Position numbers and translations under genes: made by a program | The notes under the pieces: model-generated | Databases searched by the model: none | The model's input: only the letters and a program-made list of their open reading frames with translations | What the model was told of the DNA's origin: nothing | Shown here: positions 10,801 to 23,006 of the stretch, piece by piece | Layout of the letters: every line of letters starts with the position of its first letter | Position numbering within the stretch: position 1 is the first letter of the stretch | Origin: Sciurus carolinensis | Lineage: Eukaryota > Chordata > Mammalia > Rodentia > Sciuridae | Direction: 5' to 3' | NCBI RefSeq assembly: GCF_902686445.1 | Contig: NC_062217.1 | Span: 173,215,598-173,279,597, forward strand | DNA: 64,000 bases

Positions 10801-12612
10801 TCGCCTTTATTTAACGCAAAAGGAACGCCTTTGACAGCCAGAACCAACTCCTGAAAATTCGGATCCTAAGGAAGCTTATCAATGAGCTTCCTAATACAAA
10901 ACAGATCATTCTGCCAGTCCCTCTTTTTCTCTCTAAAGTAGATATTGCAGGCTCCACAATAGCAGTTGACTGAACAAAAGATAAAATCATCTAAGTATTT
11001 GCCTGTTTCCTTTGCCAGGTACCTGAGACTAACAAATACTTCCTCACTCGAGGAAGTCCTTAATTTGGGTTTGTTCTTTGAAACAGAATCGGTGAAAGCC
11101 TGAATTATTTTCCTGGAGCAAAGCTTTGTGAGAGATATTTAGAATATGTAGCCGCCAAAATGAATCTGGGAACCTATTCACATCCAGATTGCTCTGAGCA
11201 GTGTTTCTCTTCTTGATATTTTGTTTGGAATATTTCATGTTCAGGGTCTTCAGAGGTAAGATCCTAAAGTGCACATTACTATTATTTTAAATCAATAAAT
11301 TGCTTCTGGAGTCACATAGTACCTAAGCGCAATCCTTCCACACTTTTAAAGGAAAAGCAAATTTGAAGAATCACATTCGTTTCTGGCCTTAAGGTTGAGA
11401 ACAATACATTTTTTATAGACACTCCATTTTTATTGTTGGTGAGGAATTTCCAGGCTAAACAATGAATCTTGTATTTTGATTTCCTTTTTTAAATATACCA
11501 TTAGCCCTTCAAATAAATATTAGACAGTTTTAACTATAAAATAAATGCATATAATTTTTAATGAGAGGAGATAATATTCTGTCTATGACCTTAACTTTCT
11601 GTTTCTAAAAACTACATAAACATATTTACATTAAGTATGGGGCTTCTGGGAATGTTGGTGGATTAAACAGGATCTTGAGATGCTGATAATTTATGTCACC
11701 TTTCATTTTAACCACTCCAGTAAATGAATTCCTATGGTCTTATTTTTTCTATTTTTTAAAAAATTCACTTAGAGAGTTTTCCTATGCAGCAATTTGAAAA
11801 ATACTCACTGCTTTTGCCCCCCAAATTTCAAATGCTTATTGTAGCAATTATAACTTAGGTAGTTTAAAGTCGGATAATTAAACACACAAAGATAGACTTT
11901 TTTTTTTTTTGCCTCTATCCTTTGGAGACTGGAATTTTAGCACAGCTAAAGCTATGCAAATTGGATTCAGTTGTCTGTAATTTCTTGCAGCATATTAAGG
12001 ACCACTTGCTCTCAAGTCACCCCTGCTGGGGGGAACAGTAGCGTTTCTTCAAGAATAACATCATATATTGAGACACAATACCTAGGACAACTTCTGCCCG
12101 GGAAGGGTTAGCAACAAGAACACGGTGCTGAGGGCAGGAAGGATAGCATATTTCATACAGCCACACGGCTCGGCTGCTGAGCTGGGGTAGCAGAGAGGAG
12201 GCAGGCTCGCCCAGCATGAATACAAAGCACACAGCAACTCATACTTCAGCAAGGAGGAGAAATAAATACTGCTGAGTCCAACTGAGAGCTTTTCAAGGGG
12301 CTCTGCTACTTAAAAGTTTATAATATTTCATGGGCTACAATTTCTTTCCTCTAAGACAGGTTTGGGAGACCACATGTTTACTGACGGCTGCTATTTTTTT
12401 AATGTGTGAATTAACAAAGGCAGAGGCAGAGTTGCTACTGGGGTTCCTGGATTATCTCCAGGGAAGAAAGAGGAGGGGCCATTTGTATCTCATGTGCCCT
12501 CTGCTAGCCACAAGGAGGCCAGGACCAGGCCCTGCACCTGGGCCCAACCTGCCCTCAGGTGCCGGCGACTGTGAAGTGGGGCCGCTCCATGGGGCCACTG
12601 GTGGGAGATTGG
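10801..12612. other. AT-rich unique DNA, no gene recognised
   Basis: Low-GC DNA with no repeat family recognised apart from short T runs (an 11-T run near 11,900). It could be conserved non-coding DNA, but no motif stands out as strongly as in the 8.2-9.1 kb and 60.3-61.4 kb blocks. Confidence 0.4.
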
Positions 12613-12616
12613 TGTA

Positions 12617-12654
<38 letters not shown>

Positions 12655-12763
12655 TGTGCATGAGTGTGAGAGTGTGTGTATGTGTGTGTGCATGTGTGTG
12701 TGAGTGAGTGTGTGTGTGAGTGTATGTGTGTGAGTGCATGTGTGTGTGAGTGTGTGTGTGACA
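12613..12763 (+). repeat. Long interrupted (TG)n microsatellite
   Basis: About 150 bp of TG repeat interrupted by tgagtg, tgcatg and tgtatg variants. It creates spurious His/Thr-rich and Val/Cys-rich open frames on both strands. Confidence 0.97.
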
Positions 12764-14060
12764 TATTTTCCTTGTACTCCCCAGTCTCTGTCCTTGCTTC
12801 CCAGAGGCAATTTTGGTCCTAGACATGGGGCTATTTATCTGTTTCCATGTCCCTCCATCTCTCTCTCCCACTGGAAACTGCGTTGTTGCTGCCTCTTCTG
12901 AGGATGCTTGATGTAAAAATGAGGTGAGATTTCCTTCCGGCTTCATACAAACTTTCTGCACACACGTGAACTCATACACACTCAGGATGGACTCACTGTC
13001 ACTAGCTGACCAAACCCCCTCAACCTGTCAAGTCCAGGTGGGACCCACGTTGATGGAACCACACGGTCTTGTCTGACAGCCAGGCCCATTAGTGGCTCTC
13101 TGCCCCCTCTTTTCCAGACCTTTCTCAGCACTGCCCCGGGTCCTGAGGTTCCTGCAGACCCAGGTCTCTCCCTAGGGGCTCTCCTGCCACCTGGGCCCTG
13201 TGTTTCATGGGGCTTCGCGCATGCCCCCACTCCAGTGACTCCAGGAGAGACCTGGATGTGTGGTCCTGGAACCTCATTTCCAGAGATTGAAACGAGCTCT
13301 GTGCCCACCTGGGACACGCGAGGCTGCCGACTCTGCGGATGCCTCTCTGATGCTGCTTTTAAGGACTCTGCAGTTGTCTTCCTCTGCAGGGATGATGATC
13401 AGCCTCACGTAGAGGCCCTACAATTCACGTTGTAAAAACCCAATGACTGTTTCTGACTTGCTGATGTGCCATGACAAACAAGAACTCAGATATATTGGGG
13501 AGAAAGGTTTGGAGATGGTGTGGACTACACGTGGCCCTTCAGTGGACGCTGGCTGGAAGGTCCTCCACTATGTGTTTAGAGTCCAGTTCTCCCCTAGCTG
13601 AGTCCCATGATCTGGCTGATGTTGCTGCACCCCAAACAAAGCCATTCCCTGACTCTGGTGGTGGGGTGCGTGTACCTGCACCTATACCCAGAATCAACCA
13701 ACACGGCAGCATCCTGTCCAAAGGGACCTGTGCCTGGAGGAAGTGCCAGAGGCAAAGGAAAATTGAGACTCCTGTGACTTCCATGATTAATTTAAGCCCC
13801 CTTTTCCTTGGAAATAAAATTGATCTCATCAGTAGCAATGAGTGTTGTGGATTAGCCTGACCCCAGTGGGGTCTACACTGAAAATATCAGCCCAACCGGT
13901 TAGTAAGGCCCAGTCCCCATTTCAAGGGCGGAGCTCACTAATAGGTGGTCCACAGACACATGAGGCCTGGGGGAGCCAGCCTACCTTGACACGGGACTCG
14001 ACAGGGTCCTCCTTCCCTCCCCTGCCAGAACACTCGGGAGGTCAAGGGTCAGACAAGATG
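12764..14060. other. Unique DNA, no gene recognised
   Basis: No recognisable domain in the overlapping 99-129-codon frames at 13,471-13,860. No repeat family recognised. Confidence 0.45.
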
Positions 14061-15800
14061 CATTCCTGAATTTGTATGTTTGAAATCAAATTTTATTGTT
14101 TTTTAGTATTTTGGTCAGAAAAACACAGAGGGGAGTGAGTGCAAAGACAAAAAGCAAGATCAAGACTGAGCCTCAAAACTCTCTTCCAGTCCAGGGCTGT
14201 AAATCGCAGCTCCTTTCTCTACAAACTTCTGGTTTTATTTCCCTTAAAATTTTAACTGCTGTCTGCAAGCTCAGTGCTCCGTACAGAAATGCCGCCCGGG
14301 CTGGGCAGATGAACTGGACAGCCACCGCCCGGAGCGGGAGGAGACGCTGGCGGCTGGAGAAGGTGAATCCCGCAGGCAGCTGGCCCATGGCAGCCTTCCT
14401 TATATAGTGCCTGCTTCCAAATTTCCTTTACACTTTGTTTACTATATATTCCAATAGTGTAATATTAAACAAAAACAGTGTGTCCTACGTCAGGATGATT
14501 GATTACCGCACCGTCGCAAGGTCACCTCCTAGGGACAGGCTGGGTGCAGGAGGGGCTGTCTGACTCCTACAGTTAACACTATATCCGCATTGTATGAATG
14601 TCACCAGCAATCCAGTGATTTATTGCTTGGAAGGCTCTGTTCAATTTTTCTGCCTGACCAAATTGCACATTTTCTAGAAAAAGAAGCAAAAATATTTCAG
14701 CACATGGATCACCTCAACTCCTCATCCCCCGCGGTTGGCGGTGTTTGCCGGCGTGCGGGATCCTGTGTCCTCTCCTCCTTCTTCACCTTCCCCCTCTGCT
14801 AGATATTTGGCAAAAATGATCATTACACTAATGAAAAGGTGCGGCAGGGGATTAAGGGCTTCTTAATCAGATTTTGGTAACATCTGTGGGCCCTGAGCAG
14901 GGCAGCTGTACGCTGGGTTTCTTCATTCCAGCTAGATTTACTTTGGATATAAAATTGCTAGCCTGGGGAGACAGGCTGGGCCCGGGCGGGGGCCTCCGGA
15001 GCAGGCCACAGCCAGAACCCTGGCAGAACCCGCGGCACCCTCTCCTGCTCCAGAGGGCATTTCCCCTTCTCCTTTTTGCTAGAAGAGACACAATGAAACT
15101 GAAGAAGCATTTTTAGAAGAAGCTACCCAGCCAAATGGAACGGAAACCTCTCCCCACCCAGCGCGCACCAGCCAGCAGCTCTTCACTCACAACTGAGGCG
15201 CCTTTTAAAGAGGGAGCGTCTCCTCCTCGGCCCCCTCCGCACAGCGCACAGGAGCATCCAGACAGGCTCTGCTCCATGTACATCCTGCTGAAACCCAGAG
15301 AATGCACAGCCCAGTTTAGTGGCTAAATTTTTTAAACGCTTTGATCGCTTGGTGCCCTTTCTTTGGAAGCTGTTTAGGCTTCACTCAGTGTGGTGATTTA
15401 CACAAAAAACTGTTCCTGGGGTTTGTACCACAATCGGGTATCATTTATTTGGAACTCTCAACCATTAGAACTGGATGCTCTGAAATGTTCCAGACAAGCA
15501 AAATGGGTCGGACAAAATGTCAATCACTTAAAATTTTTTTTTCTCAAATCCAACAGGCCGGTGAAACGTCTCTCCATGTCTCAGCTGTTGGCTTTGTTTC
15601 ATTTTCTACAGGGAAAAAAAGGGTAAGGAGGAGAAACATCCCAAAACTAAATCAATCCTAGCTTTAATGTATTTGGGACTGTAGAGTACGACTGTTCATT
15701 CTTTCTTATGGGCCAACGAATTTTTTAAAATCCCAGTGACTCATCAAGAACAATTTCATAAAATATTCCCAATCAGCTCACATTAAGTACTAAAATCAAT
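14061..15800. other. Repeat-free block with homeodomain-type motifs (candidate conserved non-coding DNA)
   Basis: Contains AT-rich stretches at 14,400-14,480 and 14,590-14,900 and a small inverted pair of bicoid-type motifs, gattaag at 14,850-14,856 and cttaatc at 14,862-14,868. Nothing looks coding: the frames at 14,096-14,407 and elsewhere are mirrored on the opposite strand. Confidence 0.35.
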
Positions 15801-15801
15801 A

Positions 15802-16146
15802 TATTTTCTCTTATCTTCCACAGATATTTCCTCTCTGGGCAGGAATGACTGTCCCATATGAGGGCACCGTCTCTGGGAAAGAAGAGCCCAGGTGTGCCCA
15901 GGTGTGCCCTACCTGCCCAAGAGGTTTGACAGAAAATAAGCTAGCAGTCCTGGGCATTGACTCACAGTGTGCTCACCAGACAACAGGCCTTCTTCTTTTG
16001 GAAGCATGCAGAGGCATTTTTACTGGACACATATGTTGTCAAAATGTTCAAGCTTTGCTGGCCACCAGACTCCTTTTAGGACAGAACCAGTCATTAGTGC
16101 AAAAAAGAAGAAAAGCAAACGTGTGCATGGTGCCCACAGGGTAAGT
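15802..16146 (+). other. Candidate exon (15,824-16,140) with acceptor and donor
   Basis: A strong acceptor (ttttctcttatcttccacag, AG at 15,822-15,823) with a branchpoint-like tactaaa at about 15,788 precedes a 317-nt interval that ends in a consensus donor, cagg|gtaagt at 16,140|16,141. One frame, starting at the first exon base, is open through the whole interval (about 105 codons), with the first stop lying inside the donor. The product resembles nothing I know and has no signal peptide or membrane segment; it could equally be a lncRNA exon or chance. Nearest unique flanks carry no obvious partner exon. Confidence 0.3.
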
Positions 16147-19100
16147 GAAGACAGAAAGGAAAGAAGAAACTTCGGTTGTGAAAGATAAAAGAAACCTACG
16201 AGAAAATGCTCAGAACTGACAGTGACCAGTGGGCACAAAGTCAAGAGCGCTGACCCACCTGAGGAGTGAGAACAGACAGTGGCTCAGGACTCTCACGTTC
16301 CAGGTACTTCTGGCGAGCTCTTGCTTCACGCTGGGCTTTGAGCTCACAGGAAGGAAGTCACATGCACCTCCTGTCTTGCCACTGTCGGGCTGACAGCAGG
16401 GGATCTGGGGCTGGCCGAGGACATGTCTGCGGTGGATCGTTTTGGGAACGACCTCTGCTTGCCTCTTGTGAGCTTGGCCTGAGGCTGTGGAGTAGCCCCT
16501 ACAAGGTCCTTCCCTTTGTTTCTTCTTCTTACAGTGTCAGCACACACACCTTTTATCTTTGGGGTGTTTCCACAAGGCACACGTTCCTGGGCCTGGTGTT
16601 TCCTATGAACCATCCCCTGTCTGTTGTTAGGCAATGCCTTTCATCTCCCAGTTAGTTGCACCCAATCAGAAAAAAAGTCCTCCAAAAAGAGTTGGTGGAT
16701 TTATCACCAAACATCTCAAAGTAGTAGAAGGGACATCTGTTAAAGGAGCGTCCCTGCACCCTGGACGGAGTGGCCAGACCTGACTTCCTCTTTCGTCCCC
16801 CTTTTCTTTATGCCACTTGGCAGATCTTGCTTCCATTCCTCTACTTTTTGGTAAAACTGGGCGCCCAGCGTGGCCCGGGGAGGCTCCCATTCAGTTCCCA
16901 CTGATTCACATGCAACGCAGATTAAATGCTGTGTTTTGGTCTGTTCCTCCCGGGGTGGAAATGCGGACTTTCTAATTGGTTCCTTCTTCCCTTTGCATTC
17001 ACATCCCAATTAGAGGCACATTAGTGGCAGGCAGGGGAAAGCTTGTGAATAAAGAGTCACAAGGAAGCTGACCAGAAGGTGCAGGTTGCAATGCCAAGGG
17101 TCCACAGCCTGCAAACTGTCCTGGGCCACCTGACAGAGCAATGTGACCAATGCAGGCTATCCTGAGTCTGTGCCTATGGATTTAAATGTGGGCATCTAGT
17201 CTTTTCCTTTTAAAAGCCCTAGGCCACATGTACTAACAATCTGCATCATGTTAAAGTTAAAAAATTTCTCACCGTACACAGATTTACACACAAATACAAA
17301 GCAAGGAAACCAACAATATCCCAAGAGTGCCACAAGGTCACCAGAGGTCTACGTTCCTCCTCAACAGGAAACCTGCCCCATCTGGTACCAGGGAGGGGTC
17401 CTGAGGATTTCTCTGGAGCCCATGAAGAAGGCCCACTCCCTCCACCAGACCACGGCCTTTCTGAGCTTGCACTGACTGCCTTATGCCCCCGTGGCTCTCT
17501 CCGCTTGTGGGTGGCTCAGTGGCATTGCCAGCTATTCTATTTTTTTCCTGACATCTCGGCTTTGAAAACAGAGGGTAACATGACTTTTCTTTCCCAATGC
17601 TTCCCAGAAGTAGTAGTCCCTGCCCAAATGTATAGGGCCACACCAGATCACAGGTGGATCCTGACTGGTCATTGCTGGGACAACATTCCTAGAAGTCCCA
17701 GGTAGCATGCCTAAGAATAATGTCAGTACACTGCAGACCCTACAGGTGCCCATGGGCAAGGTGGGCTTTTTGGGATCTGGATGGCATGAGTTATTATGTG
17801 CGTCCTCCTTGCAGGAGACATGGAACAGCCATGGCAGCAGTGACACCCCCTTATGAAGACAGACCAGAGGAGCACCTAATTACACAAGCATGACATGAAC
17901 AAGGCCATGCAAGCCACAGTAAAATAGTAAAAGACATTCAGAGGATGGGAAGCCCAGCACGGGACATGAAGCCTGTCAGAGTGATGGTGGAGAGTGATCC
18001 CGAAGACTGAGGCAAAGTAATCACTGATCCTTATTTCCATTGAATTCTTAAGGTTCTTTATCAAAAAAGGAGGGAAAAATTAGAGCTTGAATAATTTAAA
18101 TTAAAACACGTCTAAGGGTGTTATGTGACAAAATTTCTGTAGCACGCTCCCCACATTTTTCAAGAAATGTTTTTGAAAATTACCTGGGCACTCGTAAAAA
18201 GTGACGCTTTTTTAATTACAAGGTTTATGTCACTTGGTGAAATTTTAATGTAATCAAACATTCAACTGAACTTTGTGCTGGATGCAAAATAAAATTATTC
18301 TTTGAAAGTCAGACCACAGGCCACCTACTGTTCCTTTTTAACAAATGGTTGAACTATCATGGATTATAGGAATTAACATGTAAATTGCAGTAGAACTTAT
18401 AATTTCTGATTCAAATCCCCAAAGACTGCCATTTAAGTCAAATATATGAGTGAAATTTTGCTTCTGTGTTATAATAATGCAGTGAGATAGTCAAAATCTG
18501 CCCATAACTAGAGTAATTATTAACCCAATATTGTAGTTTTAGTTATTTAATCAAAGGTATAAAAATTACTAAGGTCAGATTCTTCTTATGAAAATGAAGT
18601 TTTAAACACCAACTTTTAATTTCAAGGGTGACAATGCTAAATCTAACCCATTAGGGGAATTTCTCACACAGCCAAGTTGTACAAGCTCAAGAGAAAGATT
18701 CCTGCTCATACTTCAGGTCTTTACTAGGAAATAGCAGAAAAGCACTATTTTTTCTCCAAAATGGTCTTGAACTAATTTTTAACATTGACTGAAATTGATC
18801 AATCTTCTATCAAGTCTTCAAGCCAACTTGATCTATGGGCTAAGACAAAAACTATGAAGCGAATCCCCTGGAAACCGCCCACACCTGGGTAAGCAGGTGG
18901 GAGGATGCGGGTGGGTGTTTCTGGGGCCAAGAGCTATTGTTTTCTTTTTCATGATACAGGGAACTCTGAAGGAGTGCCTTTATGCCGCCTGGTAGCAGTC
19001 ATAGAGGCTTTCCCTTTTGCTGTCACCCCAGATGTTAAAGCCTGTTGGTAATATGGAAATTTCAATTTTCAATAATGTCTGCTAAGCAGATCAAGCAGCC

Positions 19101-21229
19101 CACAAGCTCCTGAGTTAACCAGCTGCTTAGGGCCCTTGTCCTCATGTACTTCCTTGGATAAAGGCTCCACACTTGCACTGGTGACACAGAAGTCTCCACA
19201 TCTCTTGACTCTGGCTGCTGGTACCCAAGGCATTGGAGAGGACCATTTTGTTCTTGCAGCTGTGTGGTTGAAATTTATTCCTCTCCACCCTGCCTCCCCC
19301 TCTTCTTGGAGGTCATTAGGATCCATAGAGTTTCTGTCTGTCATTATGGGTAATTTGAAATTTGTTCAATGGCTTCCAGAAGAGCAGAGACCATCCAAAA
19401 TAAAAGTTACTCACACAGTTCTCATCAACCCCATGACTCAACCTCCTGTGGTATCCTACATATCCACTGACACCCCCTACTAAGAAACAGGATGGAGTTG
19501 TCTTTTAGCTTATGCCTGCTTTCTGGAAAGCACATGACTGGGTAGAGAGATGGGCAGAGGAGAGAAAGGCACCAAGAAAAGGACTGAGTACACAGCAATA
19601 GAAAGCCAGAAACTAAATATCCAAAAGCCATGTCACAGTGGAGCATTGAAAGAATGAACTGGTGGCCTTTAGAAACAACAGCTGTGGACTCCAATGCACA
19701 TGGCCACCCAGGCACAGGGGCCAGCACCCTTCCTTAAAGTCCTGCTCACTCCCTGGTCATGGTTGCCATCCCCTCCCTGCTGCAGGGCACAGCACCACCC
19801 TTGGACCCGTGCCCGCCTGTCCCGGATCAGCGTTGCTGGGCCTGGGTCTGCTCAGGGGCCTTTATGCTTCACCCGGGGACAGAGGGAGGCAGGCAGGGTG
19901 CCGCTCCCCATGCAAGTCCGCCTGCCTCCCTGGCTGCTGCAATTCCTCTGTGACCCCTGAGTCTCCCCGCGTCATGGCTCTTTCATCATTATCCAAGGTG
20001 ATCGGTCATCTCCATGCCACCACAAGTCTTTTTGATCCAGTGCCAACTGCATTAGGGAAAGCTGTCAGTCCTGTGCCTGTCCATTTGTGCTGAGTCTCAT
20101 TAACACCTCTCTTTCCTCTGGCTACATGCCACTATGACTTAAGGAGACTGTTGTTACTAAACACGAGAAAAAAACTAAAAAGATGTTAGAATACAGTTGT
20201 GTGTCTGCCTTATCCCAGCTCACATAGTGAGCAATTTCAAGTTAAAATATCTCCCAGCAGGTTGTAGAGAACTTTTAGTGTGGGCATTTCAATTTCAGCC
20301 AGATTCATGACTGAGTCCTGGGCACAGAGCTCTGGGGGAATCACTCAGTCAGTGAATGTTTAAAATAAGTTCCTGCAACAACCAATAGCTCTGAATTCTC
20401 TAATCATCCAGAGGAACCTGGTTGACTACTATGAACATCGTAAGGGCAGCAGAGGACCTAACAGGCCTGTGTGTCCAGGACAAGGTATTTTCCCTTGAAC
20501 AGGTTCCACAGGTGGACAGAGGCGGTATCCCCTGTAGGGCCACCCTGCTTCCTTCCATTTCAAGGATAGCCCTGTGCTTTTGTAGGACATTGTCTTTTAC
20601 CCATTTTCCAAATGCCTCTTAGAAAACCCACCCAGAGGGGAGCCACACCTAAGCCTCCACAAGGTTGAGGGCAATACCTGGACCTGACATGGACGTGTTA
20701 GACATGAGGAGGTGTAGGGGTAACTAAGAGGTGCCAGGGTCTGGTTGTCACAGGAAGTCATCATCCAATCAAGTCCCCAAAGTAGCAAGCACCTTGCTAG
20801 GGTGTTGCTCTGGTGTACAGCCTCACAGGACCTCAGAGTTGCATACACTTGACTTTTTACTTGCTGCTCTGTGGCCCAGGATGGAGTTCATGCTGACCCT
20901 TGCACAGTCTTCCTGCTCAGGTCTCTTGGAGGGAAAGATGCATCTGGCCAGCAGAGTGAGCAGCACCAGGCACCAGCCATGGTCTAAGTCCATCATGGCA
21001 TCAGGACAGGCTTTGGTATGCAGGCCTGGGCATGCAGCCAGGTGCCATGTATGCTGTATACAGTGGAAGCCTCCATGCGTGGAGCCAGTCGCATGCTGGA
21101 TGGATCTGCATGTCTTGATTGAGCCCACAAATACCCAGTCTGGTGATAACCAGTCAGCTGCCAAACAAAGAAAGTGCATCCCTCATTCTCAGGGTTCCCC
21201 TGGCTCCTGTGTGTGCATGACCTACTGTC
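16147..21229. other. Unique DNA, no gene recognised
   Basis: Mixed composition. Two stretches look like conserved non-coding DNA: 16,890-17,040, with ctaattggtt and cccaattagagg, and the AT-rich 18,050-18,680. A 204-codon frame at 20,731-21,345 has no recognisable domain, is mirrored by frames on the minus strand and runs into an L2 relic, so I do not call it a gene. Confidence 0.4.
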
Positions 21230-21350
21230 GGCGTGCATTCCTAGACTTACTGACCCTTCTTTCTCCCTCACTAGACTGTGGGCCACCTGCCAGCCATTTT
21301 GTAACTTCAGGGCCCAGCACAGAGGTGCATGAAAAAGACCGATAGAGTGC
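21230..21350 (+). mobile_element. L2 3'-end relic
   Basis: Matches the pattern of an L2 3' end: ttctttctccctcactagac, then a diverged middle, then agggcccagcacagaggtgc. Confidence 0.5.
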
Positions 21351-22134
21351 AGCTTCCAAGAGACCAGCGTCGCTCGAGAGAGACACGTTCACACTGATCA
21401 CCTGCTCATCCTGCAGTAGTTCGGGATTGGGCACCTGAAAAATCAGGAAGTCTTGCAGGAGGGAAACTGAGGTTCCTGAGGAGTTCCCCGAGGGACCCGT
21501 GACTCCACGGCAGGAGGGGGCAGGCATCAGCAGGCCACTCTCGAACGCGGGCCACGCCAAGTGTGCACTTCATTTACATGATCTAGTGGTCTGTTACCCT
21601 AAACAAGCAGAACAAACCACCCTCTGACATATGGAAATTTTTAAAATGCTCAAAGGCTCCCTCGAGTGAAAAACTCTGTGCAGGAAACTCAACATCTTTA
21701 TTGTGAGTTTTCAGAAATTTCCAAAGTCAACTCTGATATTTTAGTGCGACCCACTTCTTGTGCTCATAGTGGGGGTTCCTGTGGGTGTGGAGACTCTGGA
21801 GCACCCAAGAGTGGAGAGACTTCAGTGACAAAGGAACCAGTGAGCCCTCTGTGTCTCTGTCCCATGCCACGGTGAGGCCGCACCCAGGCCTACCCTGTGG
21901 CCATGCCAGGACTCCAAAAGCAGGACTCCACGCTGGCTTAGGAAGCCAGAGGCTTCCACATGATGGTGCTCACCAGTGGTCTGCAGCCCACACCTCAGTG
22001 CCCAGGTGAGGAAGGCCTCTGGACATTTTGCCTAAATATTTTTAATATTGGTTTTTCTATATCTGTATGTCAAATGATTTACTTTAGATGTAGCAAATTA
22101 GAATATATTGAGGAAAATCATTTTTTTAAAATGT
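21351..22134. other. Unique DNA, no gene recognised
   Basis: Short frames only. A donor-like CAG|GTGAGG at about 22,005 has no convincing acceptor upstream. Confidence 0.4.
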
Positions 22135-22430
22135 GACTGGGGAGAATGGTATGTCTTCCTGCAAATTCATGTTATGAAGACCTCACACTCAACTTGACAT
22201 ATTGGAAGTTGGGACCTTGGGAGCTGATTAGGGTTGGGTGAGATCATGAGGATGGGCTTCTCGTCACGGGATTAATGCCTCATAAATGAGATGTGACGTG
22301 GGTGCTCTGCTGCTCTGTGCCATGATAAGCAATGCTGCATCAGAAGGCAGCCATCACTGAGCCAAGAGCGGGCCCTTGGCACCTCTGCTGACCCCAGGCC
22401 TTGGGGCCCCAGCTGCCACAATCAGAAATG
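22135..22430 (+). mobile_element. MLT1/MST-type MaLR LTR relic
   Basis: Follows the LTR in order: caaattcatgttatgaagac, gaagttgggaccttgggagc, gatcatgaggatgggc, gggattaatgcctcataaat, and then the gccaagagcgggcccttggc segment. No internal region adjoins it, so it is probably a solo LTR. Confidence 0.75.
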
Positions 22431-22877
22431 GGCTTCCATTGTTCCAGTCAGCTACCTGACTCTACAGGAGGACATTTTCCCCAGGGAGCCCAAAATCAAT
22501 TTTTGTCCTTGAAATTAGTAAATTCAAAACTGATTTTACAAAGGATAGAAAGAAAAGAGAGGAAGAAAAAGAATATGATGGAAAAAAGAGACCAAGAAAC
22601 AATTTACACCAAGGGAGAGGTCGAGATGTTAAATTCCAACCCTCAACAAAAACTGATTTTTAGAACCAACTAATCTACTCCTAAAATATTTCTATGTAAT
22701 TGAAATCATTTTCATAAATGCTTGTGTGAATGGCATGGCTATAATAAGCATCTTTTTGGGCTAGATTACACCATTGTACCGAGTTAGAGTCCTTATTATC
22801 AGGTTTTTCTGGGAACAACTGTGTGAGTGCACTTGTACTAAGATATATTTAATTTGGTTTTATATAGCACCTTTCAG

Positions 22878-23006
22878 TGCATGCGTGTCTTATTTCAGAT
22901 GCTGTAATGAGTAATGGATTAGACACCAGCAGGGCAGCATCTCCTCAGACAAATGGAAATGGCATCACAGCCTCAGCAACAGCTGACACTGAAAAGCCAG
23001 GTTTGT
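22878..23006 (+). other. Candidate cassette exon (22,899-23,000) with RBFOX-type site
   Basis: A 102-nt interval lies between an acceptor (gtgtcttatttcag, AG at 22,897-22,898) and a moderate donor (gccag|gtttgt at 23,000|23,001). Its length is a multiple of three, and the open frame enters and leaves in the same phase (two bases, 33 codons, one base), so inclusion would not shift a frame. The encoded stretch begins AVMSNGLDTSRAASP and stays Ser/Thr/Ala/Gly/Asn-rich, like disordered linker exons. A TGCATG, the RBFOX binding word, lies at 22,878-22,883, 15 nt upstream of the exon, a position associated with regulated exons. I cannot name the gene, and neighbouring exons are not visible. Confidence 0.35.

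Noticed and set aside
12452..12979. His/Thr-rich 175-codon minus frame
   Set aside because: A direct translation of the TG/CA microsatellite.
20731..21345. 204-codon plus-strand frame
   Set aside because: Ends in an L2 relic, is opposed by several minus-strand frames, and shows no recognisable protein motif.
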